This document shows, one piece after another, positions 44,281 to 54,903 of a stretch of DNA of 64,000 nucleotides. Each line of letters opens with the position of its first letter. Within the stretch, counting starts at the first letter, position 1. This stretch comes from Codonopsis lanceolata (taxonomy: Eukaryota; Streptophyta; Magnoliopsida; Asterales; Campanulaceae), in contig CM028384.1 of assembly GCA_013146195.2 (NCBI GenBank), positions 73,011,990 through 73,075,989 on the forward strand, given 5' to 3'. The translations under genes were made by a program, and so were the position numbers. The notes under the pieces were generated by a model that made no database searches, had not been told where the DNA came from, and saw nothing but the letters and a program-made list of their open reading frames with translations.

Positions 44281-44298
44281 CTCAGTAAATAAGGTCTT
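44281..44298. repeat. SINE target duplication, left copy
   Basis: CTCAGTAAATAAGGTCTT here and CTCAGTAAATAAAGTCTT at 44580-44597 flank the SINE and differ at one base. An 18-bp duplication is typical of LINE-mediated retroposition. Confidence 0.85.
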
Positions 44299-44579
44299 TT
44301 TTGTTTTTTTTTAACCAGGTTGAATCCTGGGGTAGTAGTTCCGGTCCCTCATTGCTACTACCAGGAAAATCGCGAGGTTGAATCCTGGGGTAGTAGTTCT
44401 GGTCCCTCATTGCTACTACCAGGAAAATCGCGAGATGTCTTGAAATGATCATGGTTTGAACAGTCTGATAACACATCTGAGTCAACCTCGAGAAAGCGAA
44501 AGTCTTCCACCAATCGAACCCATTGCGTCTCCAAGGCGTCTTATGTCCTCCTTTTACCACTCGGTTATGCCTCGGGAGA
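44299..44579 (-). mobile_element. tRNA-derived SINE
   Basis: Read on minus from 44579 it starts TCTCCCGAGGCATAACC. A pol III A box-like segment (AACCGAGTGGTAAAAGG, similar to tRNA-Leu/Ser A boxes) is followed 30-35 bases later by a B box (GGGTTCGATTG). The body ends in an A-rich tail (seen on plus as T-runs at 44299-44312). Length is 281 bp, and an 18-bp duplication flanks it. No protein is encoded; it would have relied on a LINE. A 58-bp stretch of the 3' body is duplicated in tandem. Confidence 0.85.
44317..44432 (-). repeat. 58-bp tandem duplication within the SINE
   Basis: Units 44317-44374 and 44375-44432 (beginning AGGTTGAATCCTGGGG on plus) are almost identical, with one C/T difference near 44342/44400. 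The duplication is in the 3' half, away from the pol III promoter. Confidence 0.9.
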
Positions 44580-44597
44580 CTCAGTAAATAAAGTCTT

Positions 44598-45497
44598 ATT
44601 CACATAAATAGTTGATTTTGTGTATTTTCGTAATCTTCACTCTCTCTCCATTAGTGACTATATTTTGCTCTCAGCCGCTTTCTTACCGTTTGTTCAATTA
44701 TTACAAAGTCAAAAAAATTACTGCATAATTATAAATCAAGGCACCGCATTCTTTAATCTGTAGCGTATAAAATTGAGCAAAAACAGGCCTTTAACTTGTT
44801 AGAGATTTCGATTTTCACGTATCAGAGTTTTGGAGGAGTCGCAACCTAGTACAACTTTTTAATTTTTTGCCCATTACACGATTACAACCACCCCATCCCA
44901 AATGACTATTATGCCCATCTAGCCATCAACCCTATAAAAAAATCTCTCTTTTTTCTTTTTCGTTTTATATGATTTATTTAAAAATTTTGAAATACACTAG
45001 TGTTCGCCCTACAATGCTAGTGTATTTCAAAAAAATATTTTTCTCTTTTTCGTTTTTTACAATTTAAAATAAAAATAAAAATAAAATGGTTAATGGTTTG
45101 AATCTGAAAAGAATAAAAGATTTTTTTTTGCAAAAAAATCATTTTCTTTTTTGTTTTATAAAAAAGATTTTTTAAAAAGGGTTCATGGCTTGACGGGCAT
45201 AATGGTCATTTACCTATGGGCTACAGGATTTAAGAAAACGTTGTCGTTTCAGTCATGCCAAATTATTGAGCCGCTACAACGGCTAGTTCTCCGAGTGACC
45301 GTTCTAGAGCTCCACAATAATTCAAAATTCCTTAACAGCACATTCCCATCACGCCTCCAAAGTCCAAACAGAGCTCCCATTCATATACACACACCCTCCA
45401 CACTCATCGAATAATTCATACCAAAAACCCGAGCTAGCTCAAATTCACTATATCTCTCCTCAAAACAATCAGACCCTTTGTTTTAACAAAAAAGAAA
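44598..45497 (+). other. Intergenic and upstream region of the 45.5-kb gene
   Basis: A short inverted repeat, AAATACACTAG...CTAGTGTATTT, lies at about 44990-45030. The last 150 bases are CA/CT-rich and probably hold the promoter and 5' untranslated region of the following gene. No clear TATA box. Confidence 0.4.
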
Positions 45498-47826
45498 ATG
45501 GTGTATTCCTACACACCTGCGTATTATTCTTCACTCCATGACTCGATCACCTCAATTTGCAAGACAATTCTCCCTTTCTCCTTCAAAAAACGTCGGATAC
45601 CCGCTATAGCTGCTGCCGAGCAAAGACTGTCCAAGCTGCAATCCGATAACCTGAAATGGCAGCAGGACTCGTTCCACCAGATCCTCAACTTGATGGGTCT
45701 TTGTAAAGAAGGTATCTTGGCGGAGACAGAGGTCGCTACCTTCCGGTCACACCTTCTTGACACCCTCATTGCCTCACCTCTCGATCATGAACAGCCATTG
45801 ATTCTTAAAGATAAATTAATCTTCTTGCAGGTTAGATCCGCATCCAATTTAATTGGATTTTTTTTCCTACGCACTTTTTGGGGGTTTAATCTACTTGTGT
45901 TCATTATTGATGCTTAGATTGAAATGAATGCTTCGATAAATTAATTGGATGCTTTGATCTACTAATGGACCTAAAATTTGGGGTTTGATTAACTCGTTTG
46001 TTTAAATTTATCGTATTTCTTCAATTCCCTGAGAGGCAAATTGTGTGTTTCAATCTGTATCATTAGAAGTTGAATTTGTAAATTCTAAAGTTCATGACTA
46101 ATTTAATGGCATTATAAGTAAGTCTAGCATGTATGTCGGGTTTTATTCTATGAGTCTTTCTTAGTAAGAAGTTCTAAATAAATGTTTTACATCCGTGACA
46201 TGCGCAATGGCGAATAACAGTAACATTAACTTATTTTATTTACTGTAGGAGCTTTATTATGCACAATGTATAACGGAAGAGGAGTATCATTCATCGAAGA
46301 GGCCCTTGCTACAAAGACTAGCAGTTCAAGGAGCTGAGATTGATGCTAAAAACATAATCGTTGGGGCACGAAGAGAAAAGTGCGAAGAGGAATGGTCCGT
46401 TATTAATTTGAAAGATGAGCAGTACATTCTTAGTAAAGAGAACTTAAGTTCAAAGAACAAACCAAAGCAGAGTTCAGCAATCAAGCAAATTAAAGGAGCT
46501 GCATCAGTTCTTGGCCTAGTTTCATCATATAAACATGAAAGATTAAAGGAAGAAAAAAGTGTTTTTGATCAGGATGCTGAAAATTTCAAGCCAATTGGTC
46601 GAAAAAATACATCATTAGTTGCTGGTAAGAATGAATTAGGTGTTTCTCAAGAGAACCCTTTTTGGAATTGTCATATGAGAGACAAGGAGAGCGACAGTCA
46701 ATCAATTCTAATGTCTGAGAGCTTGCCACCAGAAGTTGAGAAGCAGAGTGGAGGAGAAAAGTCAAAGAGGAAGCCATTTAAGAATCTGTTTCAGAAAGAA
46801 CATAAGGAAGGTCATGGGGGTGGTGGTAATGAAAATGATTCTGATTTGGGTAAAAAGCAATGGGGAATTAATGGTTTGAAGAAATGGATGAAAAGTGATT
46901 CAGAAGATGAAACAGCTCCATTATCGCTAACTGAAAGATCTGATGGTGAAACTTACTTGGGCCACATTGTTGAGAATCCAATTGGGGATGGGCCAGACAC
47001 AAAGCAAATCAAAAGGAAGTTGCATGCTGATGGCTCATCTTCAGATTTCCCCGTAGACAAGGTTTGATTTTGCTTCCCAAGTTGATCGGGACAATGAAAG
47101 AGGAGTGATTGTTACTAACAATTTTTTTGATTTTTGTGTGTTTGCATTTTATAGGTTCTCGGGGGTAAAATAAAGAGGGAGCTGTCACGGATTCAAACAG
47201 TACTCAACTCAACGAGCGAAAGTGTTCAGCTTTCGTAAGATTTTCTGTGTAGTATTGAGTTTCTTTCGAACTGCAGTTTTATCGTCCATATTTATTGCTG
47301 TGAATAGGAGTAATTGATCAGAGGAAATTTTATATCAGGAATGACCAAATTGAAGTGATTTCAACTAGGCTTCCTGTTGACAAGGCTGACCTCAAAAAGT
47401 TCTTCCCCAAGTAAGTCCTCTCATATAATGTGTACAAGATTAAGATGAAACTTGAAACTTCTTCAGTAAATGCAAATTGCAGGCCTAGTCTTAATTTCCA
47501 TAATCTTAACTGATTTCTTCAGGACATGGTGTGATCGCTACGGAGATGTTGTACTGGATGTGGTGAGAAAAGAATTCAAAGACCACGTTGGCGAGGTGAA
47601 AAATTTGCGAAATTCTTCTGTTAGAGAAGAGCAAACCATGACAGAAGGATGGGCAACATTTGATAACGATGATGATGAGAATTATCACCCGAATCTTTTT
47701 GCCACTCGACTGGTTCATTCAGGCTCTACAAAGCAAGCAAACTTCACACCTCTAAAGGATGATCGCGTGTACAGAAAAAGTAGTACAGAAAAATTATTCA
47801 AGAATAATCCGTTCTTCGATTATTAG
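45498..47826 (+). CDS. Conserved plant protein of unknown function, 5 exons
   Basis: Exons are 45498-45830, 46249-47061, 47155-47234, 47339-47410 and 47523-47826. All introns are GT-AG and the joined frame gives 533 codons and a stop. The N-terminal 120 residues look well ordered and helical (IAAAEQRLSKLQSDNLKWQQ, FHQILNLMGLCKEGILAE). Then ELYYAQCITEEEYHSSKRP begins exon 2. A long, charged, probably disordered middle (about 150-380) has a Gly/Asn-rich segment and basic KSKRKPFKNLFQKEHK. The C-terminus is more conserved-looking (TRLPVDKADLKKFFP, WCDRYGDVVLDVVRKEFKDH), ending KNNPFFDY. No signal peptide, membrane helix or catalytic motif is seen. I believe this is a plant-specific family but cannot name it. 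Confidence 0.85.
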
Positions 47827-48165
47827 GATGCAGCCTGCAGCCTGCAGGCTGCAGGTAGTTGAGAAGTACTATCTTGAATTGTTATTGTTGTGAGAGTTGT
47901 TACCATGTATGCATAGAGTTACCCTGTTTTGCGGTAGCAAAATCTATTGTTCTGAGAGTTGTTACCATGTATGCATAGAGTTGTTATTGTGCGTTATATT
48001 TCAGGACCAGTTTCAGTCCATGTTTCAGCAGTTGCTCCCATATACATGTTTTATTTTTGTATGTACCAAATGTTTGAAATATAATGCCACAATGCTCTAG
48101 TTAATAGCAAATTAATTCGTTCTAATTGAATCTAAATAGAAAATATAAGAACAATTAAACAATAG
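47827..48165 (+). other. 3' flank with a direct repeat
   Basis: Shortly after the stop codon is GCAGCCTGCAGGCTGC, a perfect palindrome. GAGAGTTGTTACCATGTATG recurs at about 47892 and 47953, 61 bases apart. This is probably 3' untranslated sequence. Confidence 0.45.
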
Positions 48166-48310
48166 GCAAAAACTTAAGTAAGACCGTCTTACAAATATTT
48201 TTTTGTAAAACGATTGATCTTCTTACTCGATCCACGGTGTGTTGGTTGGGTTGATTTGTGAAAAGTGAGAATTCATTTTAGGAATTAAGATCCGTAAAAT
48301 GAGTAACACC
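48166..48310 (+). mobile_element. MITE, foldback family copy 2
   Basis: It begins AACTTAAGTAAGACCGTCTT (itself palindromic), has CCACGGTGTGTTGGTTGGG in the core and ends near AAGATCCGTAAAATGAGT. Same family as 28849-28980. Confidence 0.5.
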
Positions 48311-49249
48311 GTATACATCAATAACTTTTACACACATTCGTAGGTGTTTCTTCACATGAGAATGAACAAATTTTAAAAACTTGTGCAATCTAACCGTCAG
48401 CGTCTATTTCTTGAATGGAAATTCGGTTTTATTTCACAGAAAGAGAATTAGCAAAAATAAAATAAAATAAAATTGTACATTTATTTCTATATTAACACAT
48501 TTAACATTATCTAGAAACCTACTTCAACTGGAACTATAAAATAAATTTACCAAAAAAGAAGAAGAAGTTATGCATGTAATAGCCAACACGAATAACTATT
48601 ATATTTTTTAAAAATAATAATATTTATAATTATTCATCTTCAATATTTTATTCAATAAGTCATGCCACTATTAATTTAAAGCAAAAAGTTATTTGTCAAA
48701 TTTTGTTAATGAACTTGATATTTATCAATAACTTAATTTCTAACATAAATTATTATTAAATATCTTCCAATCTATTGAAAAACTCTAGCGAGGATTAAAA
48801 CGACATGTCAGATACCACGGAACCTGGTAGATGAGGCGGTATTTGGATTATAGTTGGAACTTTTGTAAAAGAACAATTAAGTTATGTATTTGATTTATAT
48901 TTATAATGTCATTTTGTTTCAAGTCATTCACTTATGTCGTTCCTTTTAGTTGATGTTCGCATTTTTTGTTAATAATAGTAGTTAAATTTTTATGATTTTT
49001 TTTTGTAAGTGTAGCCTTTTGTTGGCATGGTAATTAAAAACATGGACGTTAAGGTCTTTGTCTGAATGTCCTTGACATCTCTCCCACCTCTTGTATATTA
49101 TTGTAATCTAAATAATTTTTTCTATCAAAAACTCTATATTGCCGTTGGGATGCCATGTTGTCTTTCTAGCCAGATCCCCTTTTCACATCTGCCCTCCGCT
49201 CCTAAACTTGCATAGCTCCCTTCCGAACGGCTCTTTTTAGCCATTTTTC
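48311..49249. other. Intergenic, no gene seen
   Basis: AT-rich sequence without recognisable features. Confidence 0.45.
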
Positions 49250-49378
49250 TTTGAGTAGTCTTTTGCAAAACCATCTTATAGATCCTACTCCGTAAGATAG
49301 AGTTTTAATCTCTCATGAGTCAGCCCACTATAGCTAGGTCATGGAGATATGCCTTATAAAAAATACTCGTAAGATGGT
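49250..49378 (-). mobile_element. MITE, foldback family copy 3
   Basis: TTGAGTAGTCTTTTGCAAAA, then CATCTTATAGATCC and the far end CTCGTAAGATGG are related to the other copies. It abuts the Stowaway-like MITE that follows. Confidence 0.45.
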
Positions 49379-49379
49379 A

Positions 49380-49602
49380 CTCCCTCTGTTTAAGAAAAAA
49401 TAATTGACTGTATTATAAATATTGGTGAAATGTGTGGTTTCCTTTAATACTCTTGAGTTTGAAGTCATAATTAAAATAGGTAGAAAAAGTAAGGGTAAAG
49501 TGGTAAAAGTATTTTCCTAAAAGGAAAAGTTTTGAAAGAAGACAATTATTTTACGACGGACGAAAAACAAAAAAAAAGACAATAATTTAAAAATGGATGG
49601 AG
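49380..49602. mobile_element. Stowaway-like MITE
   Basis: This 223-bp element is flanked by TA on both sides (49378-49379 and 49603-49604). The ends CTCCCTCTGTTT and its inverse partner CTCCATCCATTT match the CTCCCTCCGT signature of plant Tc1/mariner-related Stowaway elements. It is non-coding. Confidence 0.8.
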
Positions 49603-49680
49603 TATTTCCTAAGTTTTTGTCTTTTTTCTTTTATGTTTCTTTTGTTATGATTTGTTAAATAGTTTATATATTAAAATGAA

Positions 49681-50752
49681 CTAGTTTTACACATGTGCGT
49701 TACACGCACGGCTATATAATTTTTTCAATTAACTTATAGTCAAGCGAAATAAAGAAGAAAAACAAAATTTCAAAAAAAGAAGAAAAAATAATGTTGGAGA
49801 CAACTATTTTCGATTAAAAAAAATGTTTTGTTTTGATTTAAAAATTAAAGACTTGTATATTTCAGATCTGAGAAAATAAAGTCAATTTTTTAGAAAATAA
49901 AGACAACTTTGTCCTTCACTAAATCTTAATTGTAGCAATAATTTTAGAAATAGTTGTGAACCTAGCATTGCTATAAATTAAAATATAGTGAATATATGAT
50001 CATACAGTAATTGCATTATATGAAAAATAATAAACAATTAAAAGAATATACTACACAAGAAGAGAAGCTAATTATAAAGAATTACATTAAAAAATAATAA
50101 CATTATGAAGAAATCAAAATGTTATCGTTGTATCTCAATAATCTCTCGTTACCTACACAAAAAAAGAAGAAGAAGGAAGGAGATGAAAATAGGAAACCCC
50201 AGGCAATCTCCCTTATTTCACACCTCTCTCAGGAAACATCTCTTATTCTCACTGACGATCTCTCTTATACTCACCGTCCACACCACAGTAAACTCTCGTC
50301 CTTTCGCTCGATCCATCTCTCTTTCTCTAATATCCAACTTTATTATGAGGTGATTTTTCATTCAGATGAAATCACATAAAAACATTTTGTTTATTTATTT
50401 CATACTACTTCGAAATTGTCAATGATTTTTTTACATCTCAAATTTTGAGTATTTCTTGATTTAATTGATTTTTTTAGTATAATATTTCAATATTTGATAA
50501 GTTCATGTTGTGAACTAATCAATTTTCATTAATCATCATTTATAATGTGTTGATTCATTTCCGTTTAATCAAGAATTGAAAAAATATGCAAATTGAGATA
50601 ATTGATGGTAGAAGTTCCAAAAAGTTTTTGAATCATTTAATTAAAGAATTTATTAATTGTTTCTTATTAATAAGAGTTTCTATTTTGAGAAATAAAGTTT
50701 TGACTGAATTTTTGCCTATATATACTTTCATGCTTTTATATATATACATAGA
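49681..50752 (-). mobile_element. Small non-autonomous Helitron
   Basis: On minus the 5' end is TCTATGTATATATATAAAAG (at 50752) and the 3' end is CTAG (49684-49681). A hairpin GTGCGT-GTA-ACGCAC lies about 11 bases before the 3' end. Host A (49680) and T (50753) flank it, matching the A|T insertion site of Helitrons. It is 1072 bp without coding capacity. Open frames at 50105-50379 come from CT-rich sequence and have no domain. Confidence 0.75.
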
Positions 50753-52494
50753 TCTTTAAAAATAAGGAGAAGGAGAGGAAAAGATGAGCATAAACTTTTA
50801 AGTCTTTGTTGTTTGAGCTCTAGTGAAAAGAAAAAAATTGGAATTGGAGTTGCATCAATTTATTTTGTAGTATTTTAAGAAGATGAACTACTTTCATATC
50901 CTTGACTTTGAGTCCCTTTTCTAGTGGAGTACTACGTGGGGTTGTACTCTCAGATTTTTGTCTAGCTAGTACTAATAATTTTAGCTAACTAGTATTAGTA
51001 CTGTTTTTTAATTCTTCTAATATTTAAGTTATTTTTATTGGACTATTTCCATTAAAACATTAGCTTGTTTGTCTACAAGTTTAATTTATGCATTGGATAA
51101 TTAAAAATTTCACCAAAGTTGAAGAAGAATGAAGACATTATTATTTTTGTGGAGCTGCAATATTGTTAACATTGAACTATTATCATAGAAAATCATCAAC
51201 AAGGTTTCTACAGAATATTTCAATTTTCACAATAATCAAGTAATTGGTTAATTGATAATCGAATATGTTACGTAATGTGATGCTAGACCAATCACAGATT
51301 CGTATGTTGACTTAGAAGGAAAATTGAGATGAAAAAATTGGAAACGTATCCCCTATGGCTATCAACATGATCTATAAAACAATATGGAGAAATGATGTCC
51401 AAGAGGCCACATGGTTTGTGTATGATGTAAGGAAAAGAAAACAAAGAGAGAGATGCAAAATGAAAAGAGAAGCTAGCGCAGCCTGCCGGTGGGTGAGAAC
51501 TGAGAAGGTGATAGTGGCCGATTGGCGAATGTACTTTGGGGTTAATGCCGGTGCTCTCCGGTATGAAAATGGAATTTAGGTTTTACAAGTGTTGGTAAAG
51601 TGAATCGAGAAGCCATTGCATCTTAGGATGATTATCGAGAATCATCCTAAGTATTAGTAGCTAGGAGGCAATTTTGTTTTGCAAAGATTGTGTCCAGCAC
51701 TGACTTCATTCTGTTTGTCTATCTCAAAGACAACCTCAAAGTTTTCAACATAATTAACGATCATGACACCTAGGTTATATCCCCCCAGATAATGTGTATA
51801 TGATTTTTTAGGAACTTGCGAAAGATTTATACTCAATATAGCTAAATACGATAGCTATTTATAACAACAAAGATTTTTAGTTGTTTCAAATTTCATTATC
51901 AATCTTCAAATTCTAAGCTTTTACAATAAATAAATAAAAACAAACAAAATAACTCCAAGTCGTTGCAGATTTGGATGAAGACTTAGACATCATACTATTC
52001 TGGAAAATATGCAAAATTCATTTTGATTGAAAAGAAATTATGTTTATGTTAAGAATATGCTATTAACATTTATTTTTGAGTTCGTGATGATAAGATATTT
52101 GCATTATTAAGAAATGAAAAGATTTAAAAATGTTTTGGAGAACAAGTTGGTGGCGGTGACGAACCGACGGTACACTCGAACGACTATTTAAAGTTTTATT
52201 AATTCTTAATCAATTAATAAAACTCTTTATTTTAGTTATATAATATTTGTCTAATTATAATTTATAAAATCAAATCTCTCTTAACAAAACTATTTTAGTA
52301 AAGATGGAGTCAATTTATTTTCTGATAATCATGTTATATCAATATCTATTCCACCAGAAGATTTCAAGCTTCAAAAATCTAATAGTTAAGTAATATAGAA
52401 GTATCATTAGAGTTAATTATAATTAAAAATATAATTTTTGAATGTTGATAGTGTAAGTGAAACAACCCAAAATGAGTTTTATGCAAAGGAAGAC
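50753..52494. other. Intergenic, no gene seen
   Basis: AT-rich sequence. A 74-codon frame at 51355-51579 has normal-looking composition (RKQRERCKMKREASAACRW) but no recognised domain and no neighbouring exon. AAAATTGAGATGAAAAAATT is one of several A/T-rich motifs. Confidence 0.4.
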
Positions 52495-52650
52495 AAAAAC
52501 TTGAGTAAGACGATTTTACGGATAATTTTTGTAAAATAGATCCTCTTTACCCACCCTATCGTGTGTTGGTGGGTTAAACTATGAGAGAATGAGGTTCTAT
52601 TTTACGAATTAAGATATATAAGACAGTTTTACAAGAGACCTACTCATCCC
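52495..52650 (+). mobile_element. MITE, foldback family copy 4
   Basis: It begins AACTTGAGTAAGACGATTTT, has CCCTATCGTGTGTTGGTGGG in the core and ends near AAGACAGTTTTACAAGAG. Same family as copies 1-3; the ends pair imperfectly. Confidence 0.5.
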
Positions 52651-53496
52651 GAAAATAGAGGGAGTGTAACCAAAAATAAATAAGAAACACTATATCTCTA
52701 TTTAAATAGAAGGTAAAGAGTAGGGCATAGAAATATGTCAACAAGTAGAGATCACAGGAACTGAATAGTGAACAAGTACGTACCATATACTTGGCATAAA
52801 TAGAAGGTTGTAATTAATAACTACCTTCAAAACTAATGAGGTATCATTTGTCTAAATATTATCTTAATACATCAATTTACTTGTAAAGATGTTGCCCAGG
52901 ATCCTTATAGGAAGAAGAACCTCTCCCTTGTTAGCAATTATCCAATATAGTTTTCGAATCAGTCTCAACGCTAGCTAGTTTGAAGTTGAAGCCTTGATTC
53001 TTGATTCTTGAACAATATACGTGTACCACTAGAGTAATTAAGCACGATTTCACGATACCCTTGGGATCGAGTTGAGAGTTGTGAACATACATGCCTTGCT
53101 TTTTCAGGACTGAACGAAAACGAAGGAGTGGCAATAAGATGCAGGGTAACGATTCTCATCATCTTCTCTTCTAGCAGAAGAATTTTATGTACAGTAGTTG
53201 GGTAATCTCTTTTGTGGGGATGCAAGTTTGGCTATATTAAAGCTTAATTATGATCAGCAATGGTAAATAGGCAACATAAAAAAAGATACCAACAGTAATA
53301 AATACAAACAGCAAACATAAAAGCAAATTAATGAAGCATGCATGTTAGAAAAGGTAAGGCTTTGTTCCATAATCTAATGCTTTAACATAACAAAATTGAG
53401 GATTGTTTGATAAAACAATTCCAAATTAACTAAATGAATCCATATCTTCAAAGTTCCAGCTGATTGATTCCTACAACATATCTCTGTACTTAAAAC
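52651..53496. other. Region downstream of the NAC gene
   Basis: Overlapping minus-strand frames of 67 and 84 codons at 52931-53225 show no domain I recognise. The last part is probably the 3' untranslated region of the NAC gene. Confidence 0.4.
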
Positions 53497-54522
53497 TCAT
53501 AGGGCAGGCCAGTTTGTGAGGTAGTTTGCAGATAAATCAGTAGCCCAGTTGTTAATGTGGAATGGGTTATGCAACAATATCATCTCCTCATTACTAATTT
53601 GAGCTTGTTTGTGAATTAGCTTGTGATCATCAGCACCATGAAGAAGCCCCCTAGCTAAATTCTCTCCAAACTTACCATATGCTGCAGAATCCATGTCATG
53701 ATCATCTTCAGTCTCTCGCTCTTCATGCTGATCAATTATGGGGTGCAACAATTCTGCAGGTGGAGGAGGAGGAGGATTCTTCAACTCTTGATTTTCCGAC
53801 AACGTCATCACATCCCCGCCCTCTTCAATAATGTAATCCCATAAATAATTCCCTGCTTGGGGTTGTTCATAGACTGCCAAGGGTTCTCGAGTCTTCGGGA
53901 TAATATTCCCAAATTCCCCTGGAGCTTCGGTGTTCACAATTTTCTTGGATTGATCAACTAACCCTTGGCTCCCACCGCGATCGATTTCTATGATAGCTTT
54001 TTCATCATCATCGTTAACAGCATTATTAGCTTTCTTCTTCTTGATTAGGCAAATTGCATAGTCCAAGTGTTTCAAGTTTGGATCTTTAAGGGAATCATCA
54101 GACAAAGTAAACTCGGTCATGAGCCATTTAAATTTACGATCAACCTCGCGGCCTTCTCTACGACCCTGCTGCAACTTGCCGTACGAATAAGAAAAGCTTT
54201 TCTTAATCCCGATCGGCTTCTTGTCTTGATAACGACAAATAGGCTTCCCCTTTGTTTCGCCATTCCAAGTACCACCATGATTTCCAACTTTTCGAACAAA
54301 TCGACGACCGTTTTTATTCTTCTTGAGTCGGGTAAAGAAGTATTGAGATTCCTTCTCACCATAGTCGCGGAATATCTCCCAGGGCTCTTTCTGGCCGTAA
54401 AGATTGGCTTCAGAGATAACGCCTTGGCATGGCAAGTCTTCATCTTTCGCCTTAGATTCAAGGTACCTGATCAAGTCCTGATCGGTCGGCTTGAACTTGA
54501 AACCCTGGGGTACTACCACCAT
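53497..54522 (-). CDS. NAC-domain transcription factor, divergent, intronless
   Basis: A single 341-codon frame. The NAC domain covers about residues 5-162. Subdomain A is PQGFKFKPTDQDLIRYL (5-21), B is VISEANLYGQKEPWEIF (35-51), and C is YFFTRLKKNKNGRRFVR (61-77) with GTWNGETKGKPI where most NACs have WKATGKDKPI. D is IGIKKSFSYSYG (104-115) and KWLMTEFTL (132-140), and E is LDYAICLIKKKK (153-164). The missing WKATG core and an extra basic stretch (QGRREGREVDRKFK) mark it as divergent. The C-terminal half is acidic and has a run of Pro (250-255), like a regulatory tail. NAC proteins bind DNA as dimers in the nucleus. Most NAC genes have introns in the domain; this one has none. The start is the first ATG before the domain. 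Confidence 0.9.
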   Translation of the reverse strand: MVVVPQGFKFKPTDQDLIRYLESKAKDEDLPCQGVISEANLYGQKEPWEIFRDYGEKESQYFFTRLKKNKNGRRFVRKVGNHGGTWNGETKGKPICRYQDKKPIGIKKSFSYSYGKLQQGRREGREVDRKFKWLMTEFTLSDDSLKDPNLKHLDYAICLIKKKKANNAVNDDDEKAIIEIDRGGSQGLVDQSKKIVNTEAPGEFGNIIPKTREPLAVYEQPQAGNYLWDYIIEEGGDVMTLSENQELKNPPPPPPAELLHPIIDQHEERETEDDHDMDSAAYGKFGENLARGLLHGADDHKLIHKQAQISNEEMILLHNPFHINNWATDLSANYLTNWPAL

Positions 54523-54632
54523 TGTTCAGAACAATTCCGATCCAAACAGGAATTAGGGTTTTTGGTGGTGATTTGGGTATAGCGACTAGTTTCTCCCGCC
54601 TAAAGCTTGAATCCTTTCTTCTCTCTGTTAAG

Positions 54633-54643
54633 TATTTATTTAC
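54633..54643 (-). promoter_or_regulatory. TATA-like element of the NAC gene
   Basis: GTAAATAAATA on minus, about 115 bases upstream of the start codon, is the best TATA candidate. A 60-bp direct repeat (GCTTATGCAATTAAGCAA at about 54704 and 54763) and the (TA)n run at 54812-54865 lie further upstream. Confidence 0.4.
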
Positions 54644-54699
54644 TCTCGGGTTTCCTAATACTGTCTTCTACTGGAGTACTACTTATTACTAATACTTAT

Positions 54700-54800
54700 T
54701 TAATGCTTATGCAATTAAGCAACTTCCTTCTTATTGGATTAAAATCATACTTATTTATTGCTTATGCAATTAAGCAAATTCCTTATTATTGGATTAAAAT
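54700..54800 (-). repeat. 60-bp direct repeat in the NAC promoter region
   Basis: Two adjacent units contain GCTTATGCAATTAAGCAA, then TTCCTT and ATTGGATTAAAATCA. The second ends at the candidate Helitron boundary. Confidence 0.65.
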
Positions 54801-54806
54801 CAAGGG

Positions 54807-54868
<62 letters not shown>

Positions 54869-54903
54869 AAGTTGGTGAGGAGTTGTGCCACCTCACCACC
54901 TTT

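Noticed and set aside
44520..44579. A true tRNA gene on the minus strand
   Set aside because: The A and B boxes are present, but no cloverleaf with proper stems can be drawn and the sequence is the head of a SINE with a target duplication.
51355..51579. A small basic protein gene
   Set aside because: No domain, no upstream promoter signal and no neighbouring exon; the frame length is near what chance allows.
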